Source: Lumbricus terrestris
Taxonomy: Eukaryota; Annelida; Clitellata; Crassiclitellata; Lumbricidae
Direction of reading: 5' to 3'
Assembly: GCA_949752735.1 (NCBI GenBank)
Contig: OX457036.1
Span: 11,681,352 to 11,745,351 of the forward strand
DNA length: 64,000 nt
The position numbers and the translations under genes are program-made. A model generated the notes under the pieces. The model was not told the origin of the DNA. It saw nothing but the letters and a program-made list of their open reading frames with translations, and did no database searches. Shown here one piece after another: positions 56,466 through 64,000 of the stretch (position 1 is its first letter; each line of letters opens with the position of its first letter).

Positions 56466-57030
56466 AGAAACTAGCGTTTGAATTTAAAACACGGCCGATT
56501 TAGTGACGCATTATGAAAGTGCGCTAAAAAAAGAGTAGGCTATTAGGCATAGCCACATAGGGCTACAAATTAAAGCATCCGTTGCTCTTTTCCTGCAAAA
56601 TGTATGTGAAATTGAGGTGAAGTTTCATCACACTAATTGCATAGATCTAATCAATTGCTTGCTATCTTAACGGCGTTTCTGCTTGTATACCCTGATGACT
56701 GCGAGTATATCTTTGATGGTGCTGCATACAAACACGGAGACACAAACACAAAAGAACACGCGGATACACACAAACTTACTAGGGACAAAGATAGGCCTAG
56801 ATATTTAAATAGTAGGCCGAGATGTCGACAAGTGCAATCCTTTATTAAAACCAACTACAAACTGAATTTTGCTGCAGCCCTAAACTTCAAAATGAACCGA
56901 TATAGATCATCTTAATAACATGTTAAATGTGAGAAATTGCCTGCGGTGAGTATTATGATAATTATTATCCTGTCATGGGTGCGTGGACGCATCGAGTGGA
57001 CTGGATAGCGGTGCAATAAAAATTGCATCT
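56466..57030 (-). repeat. Partial duplicate of the upstream block (copy D)
   Basis: TTTAAAACACGGCCGATTTA, GCGCTAAAAA and TTGCTCTTTTCCTGCAAAATG match the middle of the blocks at 18.9 and 57.7 kb. The complete block starts again at 57.03 kb. The upstream region of copy D therefore contains a block and a half in tandem. Confidence 0.55.
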
Positions 57031-58600
57031 TCTACTTTTTCAGTGCTGTCGTGCGTTTTCACTTTTCACCAGACCAAACCCTTCAAAAGCCTTTCTGTAA
57101 TCTCCATGGTTACTACCAGCGTAACCAGTGGTCAGCAATATACTGGTTTATTCGGGGTCGACCACATTTACTCCCTAAAGCATAATGGTTACCATTCGTT
57201 GGTCTGGGGATCGTGAGCCACGCCCTTCAAATCCTACACTTTCTTGTGCGTGTGAATTGAAAGTTATACCATTGATGACGTATAGGCTATCTTTTCATGA
57301 AGTAAAAATCATTTCTCAGACAAATCGTATCTCAATCAGTAGGCCTATAATACAAATATTCTTCATGAACACATTCTATTATGTTTACTATAGGCTAAAC
57401 ACATCTTAATTAGCAGGCCATAAAAATCTTCTACATGGACACAAATCTTCTACAGTGTGAAGTATAGTCCTACAACAAGAGTATTATACTATAAGCAAAA
57501 TGAATGACTTGACTAAAACACAACTTGCCTTAAGCTATGCTGGTAGGCCTATATCAAACAGGAGTATCAGTGAATTGATCAGGCAGCTGAACTTTACGCA
57601 TCCGTAAAAATTGAACTTGATGAAGCTGACACAACTGCAGCAGCTGTTTTCCTAATGCAACTTTCCCATACACGAAAAACACGACCGATTCGGAAACTTG
57701 TATGAAACTGCGCTAATGAGAAAGTATTAGGCGTACTGCTGACTAATCAACCTAACCACTGTTCTCTTTGTGCGTGTACCACATTTAAGTTTTCTTTTAT
57801 CCCACTTATATTCTGTACTCGATTGTTTGCTGTATTGACAATGTTTCCGCTTGTAGGCGAGAATTGCTTGTAGGCCTATAAAATTACTGTTGATGATGTT
57901 GCCACACAGACTCGCTTATACACAAGCAGAATTGCCTTCAATGGGCAGGCCTATATCAATAATTATTATCCAGCCAAGGACTCGTGGGCGCATTGGTTGG
58001 ATTGGATAGAGGCGCAATAGAAATTTAAAACTTAACCTACTGTTTCATCTTTTAATAGGTGTTACGCTTTGGTTTATATTCTTCGTGGGTAAATTGTATT
58101 GAACTATTGACCCACGAGAACAGACGCTGCAATGATTGAACATTTTATTTTGTATGGACACTCGCGAGAAATTTTTATTCGAGGCGAACGGCACTAGACA
58201 CGAAGTACGGAGTGCAGACGTGATAAGTAGTCGTTGCGTAAATTACTGTACCGTATTTAACACTCTATGGAATGCCGAAATTTCTATTATAACCTTGTAC
58301 TCCAATAATTATCTAGGTTACATCTCACATTGACACCTGTGAGTCCTAAAAGGGCCTAGGTCCCGCTAACAAGGATCACCCTAGAATAATCGTTTAAATA
58401 AATAGTTAAATGAAGGTAGACCTAATCAGAATATAACTGAAAATTCAGGTTTAAATACACAGGTAAAAGTTTGTACAGCACAAAATCTTGACTAGTTGAC
58501 TAATTTGCACACGAGGCAAACTTGAATAAGACGTGAAAACAGATGAGCAGGCGTATACGCAGTTGCAAAGCCGTAGCCAGGATTTTATTGGCTTAATCGT
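57030..58600 (-). repeat. Upstream block of the Mab-21 genes, copy D
   Basis: Colinear with 18.2-20.2 kb. It contains AAG|GCAAGT at 57529/57528 on the gene strand (GC-type donor candidate), ACTTTACGCATCCG, CACGACCGATTCGGAAACTT, TTTTGTATGGACACTCG and ACGAGGCAAACTT. TAGGCCTA occurs at 57340, 57547 and 57872; at the last site copy B has TAGGACTA. Confidence 0.75.
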
Positions 58601-58729
58601 TCTTTTTTATTCATCGGATACTTTTTTAGGATTTTTCGCCCGGAAAACCTTTATCACAGCGTAAAACGATCTAATTTCATGAATTTTTTCCTCATAAATC
58701 GCGATTTTCCGTTGTTCTTTGCGTTAAAG

Positions 58730-58898
58730 CAGGGCTTAAAGTGTGGCTGGACGGTCATGGACGGCGTCCATGCACTTATTTTGAAATCTGATCGCCGTCC
58801 TGCCACCTATTGGCCAGCACAGTCTGGAAACGTAAGGGGCGTCCAGGGACTTCTTTTGGAAATGTCCAGGCATTTATTTTTCCACACTTTAAACACTG
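58730..58898. mobile_element. hAT MITE (169 bp)
   Basis: CGTTAAAG (58722-58729) and CGTAAAAG (58899-58906) form an 8-bp duplication with one mismatch. The ends are CAGGGCTTAAAGTGTGG and CCACACTTTAAACACTG. The inside has GGACGGCGTCCATGCACTTATTT and is noncoding. Confidence 0.85.
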
Positions 58899-59144
58899 CG
58901 TAAAAGCATTATTTAATTTATACGTTTTTTCATTTAGGAGGGGGTGTGTTAAAACACCTGAAACACCCCCTAGCTACCGCCTTGTGCAGTTGCATTTTAA
59001 ACGAGAATAAACTGCTAAATTTCGATCTACGGACCAGTCATCCGAACATAGCTGTTGCTTTTGAGTTCATTGGTGCGGTCCTCAGCTTCAAGAAAAGTTC
59101 TTTGGTGGCCCGTGGTGTCAAACAGATTGGACAGAACTGCCCTA

Positions 59145-59229
59145 GTATGTATGTATGTATGTATGTATGTATGTATGTATGTATGTATGTATGTATGTAT
59201 GTATGTATGTATGTATGTATGTATGTATG

Positions 59230-59263
<34 letters not shown>

Positions 59264-59562
59264 TGTATGTATGTATGTATGTATGTATGTATGTATGTAT
59301 GTATGTATGTATGTATGCATGTATGTATGTATGTATGTATGTATGTATGTATGTACACGTATGTATGTATGTATGTACGTATGTATGTACGTATGTATGT
59401 ATGTATGTATGTATGTATGTATGTATGTATGTATGTATGTATGTATGTATGTATGTATGTATGTATGTATGTATGTATGTATGTATGTATGTATGTGTGT
59501 GTGTATGTACATGTATGTATGTAAGCATGTTTGTAGGCTATGTATGTATGTATGTATGTATG

Positions 59563-59596
<34 letters not shown>

Positions 59597-59660
59597 TGCA
59601 TGTGTGCATGTATGCATGTATGTACATGTATGTATGTATGCATGTACCTAACGTGTTCAT
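59145..59660. repeat. (TATG)n microsatellite, about 515 bp
   Basis: GTATGTATGTAT with rare TATA, CATG and ACGT interruptions. It generates Met-Tyr-Val-Cys frames on both strands that are not genes. It is the same motif as the array at 50.9 kb in opposite strand orientation. Confidence 0.98.
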
Positions 59661-59789
59661 GCGTGTATGTATGAATGAATGATTGTACGTATGTGTGGGT
59701 CTATACATATAATTCATATAAAATAATCCTATAAGCTTATATCAGCTGTACTGAATATTTGAAGTCTATTCGCATCGTACCCGAATAGT

Positions 59790-60232
59790 GATCCGAATAG
59801 TTTATTCGTATATGACCGAATATAAAATTATGTATGTGTAATTATGTATATACTATATATATATATATATATACATTTGCGTTTAGTATCATTCACACTG
59901 ACACGCCGCAACACAAATACAACAGCATATAGGCCCAGATTCCTCAACTTGCCATGTGCAAGGAAAACAGATTTAATAGAAACCACGTCTTGTAATTGAT
60001 CATTGAAATGACAAATCCTTCGGGATATACATATATATATATATATATATATGCGTTTAATATCAATCAAACTCACAAGCTGCGTTACATATACAAGTGC
60101 GCCTATAATATAATCTGCTAGGATAGCCTACATTAGAATTAAAGTCTTCGGTTTGCCATGTGATAGGAAGGCAGATTTAATAGAGAACAGAATCCTGTAA
60201 GTATTAGTCATTGAAATGATAAAACACATGGA
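59790..60232 (-). repeat. Tandemly duplicated 3' flank of copy E
   Basis: Two units: (TA)n + GCGTTTAGTATCATTCACAC ... CAGATTTAATAGAAACCACG (59855-60020) and (TA)n + GCGTTTAATATCAATCAAAC ... CAGATTTAATAGAGAACAG (60030-60215). A partial equivalent lies at 40094-40150 beside copy C. Confidence 0.75.
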
Positions 60233-61088
60233 TTAATTATTTCTAAATTTTCCGTAGTTTTGTAGAAGAAACCAGCGAATAATACATTCAAACGGAAGAT
60301 TACATTTCACGGCAGCAAATTCAGCCAAGGCTTTTCTACGCGGACGTTTGAGGTTGATACAGCATCTGAGTGTCAAATACCTGGCTAGAAAATGTCTTCT
60401 AAGAAAATAATGGCATCGAATGGCGTAGGTACAGAAAATAGACTCTGAAAGCGGTCCCTTACGATAGTAAATGTCTCGGGCGAATAAGTGGGCAAACGTT
60501 GATTCGTTAGTAACCTCAGATTTGCACATGATAGCATCCTCGTTCAGAGGTGACAAATAATAAAAGATAGTGTGAAATCCAAGCAAAGACTGTACGTCTC
60601 TATCGAAAAGAGAGTCAAGCGGAGGCAATAACAAAACATTCGCAAATGTATACTTATTGAAATCGTTCTCGAGATCAGGTTCCTTGAGAATTCGTTCACA
60701 TAAATGCAACACTTCATCGTATCGACGGAGCTTATAAAGGTACAAAGCACGATAGCAGTCAGCTGTGTTGCACTGGATGCCAAAGTCATTGCGAACCACA
60801 TTGTAGAATGTTTTCATATTTTCCAAGGCATATTCTGTTAAATAATCAATTAGTTTTCCTTTGACTATCGAAGGATTTAGACTAAAAGTTGCATCTCTTG
60901 TCAGTGATTCCTTTCTCCAGTAAACGCACTTCTTGATATCATTGAAGCAAATACTTGATTTCACCGAAATGCAGATCGTTCGCTTTGTTAAAGCCAACAG
61001 CAAGTGGTCTAACGTAGTAACAGCTGAAGGTGACAAAATTTCAGGATTCAACTGTGGGGCTAATCGCATTGAAAATCTTGAGGTGGAC
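60233..61088 (-). pseudogene. Mab-21/cGAS-like family gene, copy E (3' third only)
   Basis: The frame is open from the junction to the stop at 60233, giving about 284 residues equal to the last third of B. It starts in STSRFSMRLAPQLNPE and runs through DCYRALYLYKLRRYDEVLHL, PPLDSLFDRDVQSLLGFH and LAEFAAVKCNLPFECIIRWF. There is no lesion in the remaining part. Homology stops abruptly at about 61088, where repeat sequence begins, followed by an LTR element. The 5' two-thirds, with the whole nucleotidyltransferase domain, is not in the window. It may continue beyond the inserted elements, so this could be an interrupted gene rather than a truncated one. Confidence 0.85.
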
Positions 61089-61410
61089 AGGGCCTACTAT
61101 CCCCCCCTGAGAGGTGGAAGCATTCCCCCCCTAACACAGACTTTTTGTCTATATTGCAAGCGTCGAAGGCGCGAAGCTGCGAGTGCCGTAACCACGAAGC
61201 CCATAGCGACTAGGGGTCTGGGGAGCGTCGTGAGCTCCCCTAGCGGGGTCTGGGGCGAAGCCCCAGAAACCAACGCATTTTTAGCTGTTGTCATCGACTA
61301 GAGCGCATGTCTTAGGCTCTTGTTTGCTGGCTGTTTATAAGCGATAAAGTCACGAAAATTTCACTTTTTGGATTTGCACGCTATAATTGTACCTCTTATA
61401 GCTGTCGTCT
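61089..61410 (+). mobile_element. Fragment of the array-type element
   Basis: CCCCCCCTGAGAGG and CATTCCCCCCCTAAC are followed by a GGGGTCTGGGG...CGAAGCCCCAG head. TTTTTGGATTTGCACGCTATAATTG then matches the first monomer of the arrays at 7.3 and 45.2 kb (TTTGGATTTCCACATTGCAATGG type). It is cut on the right by the LTR at 61411. Confidence 0.5.
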
Positions 61411-62429
61411 TGTAACGGAAACCGCCCGCGCCCTCTAGCGGCTGACGGGAGAGTGGATGACGATCTCTCCCACCAGGTGGTAAGGCTTGCGTGTCGCTCC
61501 AGATGGGCGCAAGTCCGGCCTCCGTCGTCTTTCGAAGGGCTTAACAGTGTTCCCCCACCGCACGAAGACACGAAGACAACAGACGTTTTCAGGCAATATA
61601 TTGTCAATCACAACTCCACACGTCAGCAGCTGGCATGCACGTGATATACCGCGAACTATCGTTCCCCAGCAGCGGACGGTCATGTACCCAACGGCAGCTC
61701 CCACAGCAATGGCTGACAACGGGGGCGCCACACTGCGTCGAACACGGAAACTACACGGCAGCGGCAGCGACGTTCTGCGGCGGCGGCAACGCCGAGCCCC
61801 AACGACCGATTCCCAGCGACGGACGACTCGGCGACTCGCTCAACGACTGACGGACTCGAGCACAACTCCGGAACTGAGCTGCACTTCTCGGACGGACTGC
61901 GACGGACTGAGCTCTCTCCAGTGACGACTGAGCTCATGCATGCGGGCAGCGGTCCTATTTATACGTGTCCAAGGGGACAGGGGACTTGGCGCCAAAAGAT
62001 CCGCGCATGCGCACCACAGGGGGTCCGACGTCAGAGGTCCGGACAGGTGCGAGGGGACCTGGCGGGCAAAGATCCGCGCATGCGCACTACAGGGGGGACT
62101 TCGCGCCAAAAGATCCGCGCATGCGCACTACAGGGGGGACTTCGCGCCGAAAGATCCGCCAGGTGCGAGGAGGCAAGGGAAGAGGCAAGGGGACTTCGCG
62201 CCAAAAGATCCGCGCATGCGCACTACAGGGAGGACTTCGCGCCAAAAGATCCGCGCATGCGCACTACAGGGAGGACTTCGCGCCAAAAGATCCGCCAGGT
62301 GCGAGGAGGCAAGGGAGGAGGGGAGGGGACCTCTAGGCACGAGCGAACGACGACGCGAAACGACCGCCCATGAAGCCAATCGACGGCGTAAACAAGACCG
62401 CGGAGGCGGCTCAGGCGAATTTCGCCACA
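61411..62429 (-). repeat. 3' LTR of the second gypsy element
   Basis: The boundary is proposed from TG (61411) and CA (62428-62429). A purine tract on the minus strand (GGTGGGAGGAAGA) lies directly internal to it, where a 3' polypurine tract should be. GC-rich, with an internal tandem array at 61980-62320. The exact right boundary is tentative because only one LTR is visible. Confidence 0.55.
61980..62325. promoter_or_regulatory. Seven about 40-bp repeats with E2F-like and NRF1-like sites
   Basis: The unit is GACTTCGCGCCAAAAGATCC + GCGCATGCGCACTACAGGG. GCGCCAAAA matches the E2F consensus (TTTTGGCGC on the other strand). CGCGCATGCGCA fits the NRF1 consensus YGCGCAYGCGCR at 62002, 62075, 62116, 62211 and 62252. 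Two units replace the NRF1 half with CAGGTGCGAGGAGGCAAGG. Located in the LTR, so likely part of its promoter; function is inference. Confidence 0.6.
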
Positions 62430-62904
62430 TCTTCCTCCCACCACGATTCGAAATGTCCCTATTTCGAGGGGTCAGGGCCCACACACCCTCCCGGAAACAA
62501 GGAACCCCCTAGACCGTCCGCATTATACAGTAACCGGCCAACGGGCCAATGGCAACAATTCTGCCTTCGAACGACTTGCAAGTCGTAACAACAGAAGCGG
62601 AACCAAAAAAAAAGAAAGGACCAACGTCCACGAAATGTCTATCGTTCATTATGCAATGAGTCCATAAAAATGGGCCAACGAGCCACAACACTTTACACTA
62701 AGTTTCATGGTAACGAGACACGGCCAACGGGCCAAACTGACGAAAAAGCACGAGTTATACACATTTCAACAGCGAGAAACGGCCAACGGGCCGCACATAG
62801 CAACGTACAATTAAGCAACGCAACAACTTGAGCGTTCACAAATGTCCATAGTCCATTTCACGAAAAAGAGTCTCAGAGTTCAAGTCCCTTTTCACAATAA
62901 ACGT
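62430..62904 (-). other. Untranslated 3' region between pol and LTR
   Basis: The phrase GGCCAACGGGCCAA and variants (AACGAGCC, AACGGGCCGC) recurs about six times between 62535 and 62795. I see no reading frame. Confidence 0.6.
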
Positions 62905-64000
62905 CTATTCGTAGCGAGCCGGTCGACGGACCATACGCTTTGGTCGGCCATCCTGGAAGTTCACAGTCACCGGCGACGAAGCATCAACAGCGGCGGACTC
63001 GTCAGGCGGACGAGTGACAATGTCATTTTCTTCGTCCAGACCTTCGTCCAAACACGGACGCAGTTTGTCTACATGAGCGACGAAAGGCCGCGAGTGCCTT
63101 GTCTTTCGTAGTCTGTAGTTGACGTCGCCGCACTGTTCCATCACACGAAATGGGCCCGTGTACATCCGCGACCATTTCGGACTGCGGCCCTGGTAGCGTC
63201 GAGGGGTGTAGTACCACACCCGATCGCCGGGAGAGAACTTTCTGGGCCGAACTCGCAGATCGTAGGTCTGCTTTCGCCGTTCGGCGGAAACTCGTAGCTG
63301 TTCCCGTACCAAGCGATACGCGCCCTCCATTCGATCGGCCAAGTCCTGTGCGTGGGCTGCGTAGCTGGTTGCGCGATGGTCAGTCTCCAGGGGTCGTCCA
63401 TAGACGAGATCAATTGGAGCTCTCGTCTCACGGCCGAACATCAGATAATTCGGGGAGAACCCGGTAGCTTCGTGCAAGGAAGCCCGATAGGCGGCGAGGA
63501 CATGGGGTAAGACCTCGTCCCACTCTCTTTGATGGCTGCTTATGACTTTGCCTATCATGGCGTTCATAGTGCGGTGGAACCTCTCAATAAGGCCATTCCC
63601 GCTGGGATGATAGGGAGAAGTCCTTACCTTGTCAACCCCCAACAGGCTACAAAGTTCCCCAAAAAGGATCCCGTCAAAATTCGTCCCTTGATCGGTCAGG
63701 ATTTGGAGTGGCACCCCATATCTTACAATTACATTTTCCACCAGGGCCCGAGCCACGGACGTAGCCTCCTGGTTAGCCATTGGAATGGCTTCCACGAATT
63801 TAGTGAACCCGTCCATTACCGTCAAAATGTAGACATGACCCCTACGACTACGCGGGTGGGGGCCAGTAATATCAATGCTAAGCCGTTCCCACGGCTCCCC
63901 ACAGGGCAAGGGTTGCAAGGGACCCTGCCTGGGCGGATGACCTCGGTGGTATTGGGCGCAGGGAGAACACCGTTGACAAAACCTCTTTACGGCTCCCGAC
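62905..64000 (-). CDS. Gypsy integrase, C-terminal part of Pol (open at the window edge)
   Basis: The frame is open from 64000 to the stop at 62905. At the N-terminal side CQRCSPC is the CX2C half of the HHCC zinc domain. The core has the DDE triad: D in SIDITGP, D in LTDQGTNF, E in NGLIERFHRTMN. The C-terminus has GPFRV and the VAHVDKLRPC stretch typical of gypsy GPY/F modules, with no chromodomain visible. The Met at 63918 is internal. No lesion is seen. The enzyme would insert element cDNA into the genome. Confidence 0.92.
   Translation of the reverse strand, partial: SGAVKRFCQRCSPCAQYHRGHPPRQGPLQPLPCGEPWERLSIDITGPHPRSRRGHVYILTVMDGFTKFVEAIPMANQEATSVARALVENVIVRYGVPLQILTDQGTNFDGILFGELCSLLGVDKVRTSPYHPSGNGLIERFHRTMNAMIGKVISSHQREWDEVLPHVLAAYRASLHEATGFSPNYLMFGRETRAPIDLVYGRPLETDHRATSYAAHAQDLADRMEGAYRLVREQLRVSAERRKQTYDLRVRPRKFSPGDRVWYYTPRRYQGRSPKWSRMYTGPFRVMEQCGDVNYRLRKTRHSRPFVAHVDKLRPCLDEGLDEENDIVTRPPDESAAVDASSPVTVNFQDGRPKRMVRRPARYE

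Larger units (their letters stand above)
61411..64000 (-). mobile_element. Second Ty3/gypsy element, 3' part (continues past the window)
   Basis: A minus-strand element whose 3' LTR is 61411-about 62429 and whose integrase runs to the window edge. The LTR ends TGTAACGG/CGCCACA are related in sequence (TGTARCGGAA) to those of the element at 33.4-39.8 kb. It is therefore a relative that still has the integrase the other one lacks. The other LTR and the rest of pol lie outside. Confidence 0.8.

Noticed and set aside
58946..59682. Several frames of 130-200 residues
   Set aside because: Artefacts of the TATG microsatellite.
61960..62512. Lys/Arg-rich frames of 120-190 residues
   Set aside because: Produced by the 40-bp LTR repeats; they change frame with each unit.

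Overview
This 64 kb window is eukaryotic. It looks like the genome of a marine invertebrate, probably a deuterostome such as an echinoderm. There is no operon structure or dense coding. Instead there are intron-poor paralogues of a Mab-21/cGAS-like family in tandem, LINEs, hAT-type MITEs, Ty3/gypsy elements, tRNA-derived SINEs and long microsatellites. The palindrome TAGGCCTA is far too common. The species cannot be proven from the sequence alone.

Host genes. Five copies of one gene family lie on the minus strand: A (1-1505, cut by the window edge, one internal stop), B (13970-16882, intact, 970 aa), C (40151-43057, intact, 968 aa), D (about 52955-55870, several frameshifts) and E (60233-about 61088, only the 3' third). 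They have a Mab-21 nucleotidyltransferase domain (GSS, D-x-D and a third Asp before the WP motif) and a long helical, TPR-like C-terminus. This is the architecture of animal cGAS-like receptors, so the window is probably an expanding and decaying innate-immune cluster. Each ATG is preceded by a conserved splice-acceptor-like CAG. A conserved upstream block of about 1-2 kb ends in a candidate 5' splice donor, so a noncoding first exon is likely. Extra upstream blocks lie without a gene at 48.3-49.1 kb and 56.5-57.0 kb.

Mobile DNA fills the rest. 7.2-9.0 kb holds a TIR element carrying about 17 copies of an 86-bp repeat. 9.5-13.8 kb is a CR1/L2-like LINE next to an inverted ORF1. 17.4-18.0 and 20.75-21.6 kb are each a hAT MITE inside another hAT MITE, with all four 8-bp target duplications readable. 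22.16-28.80 kb is one RTE-like LINE with a 5' inversion of the twin-priming type, an 11-bp target duplication, and a later hAT MITE and a second LINE nested inside. 29.2-31.9 kb is a hAT-like element. 31.94-40.09 kb is a TA-flanked insertion, itself split by a young LTR element (33381-39815) that has gag and protease but no reverse transcriptase or integrase and carries an acidic zinc-finger-like ORF instead. 46.2-47.4 kb is another hAT. 50.5-51.6 kb is a TIR element around a CATA array. 61.4-64.0 kb is the 3' end of a second gypsy element whose LTR holds repeated E2F-like and NRF1-like sites.

The most unusual signal is TAGGCCTA. All three copies inside the Mab-21 coding regions are exact in-frame 6-bp insertions relative to the paralogues. 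This is the pattern expected of TA + GG + CC + TA excision footprints left by a TA-targeting transposon with GG...CC ends.
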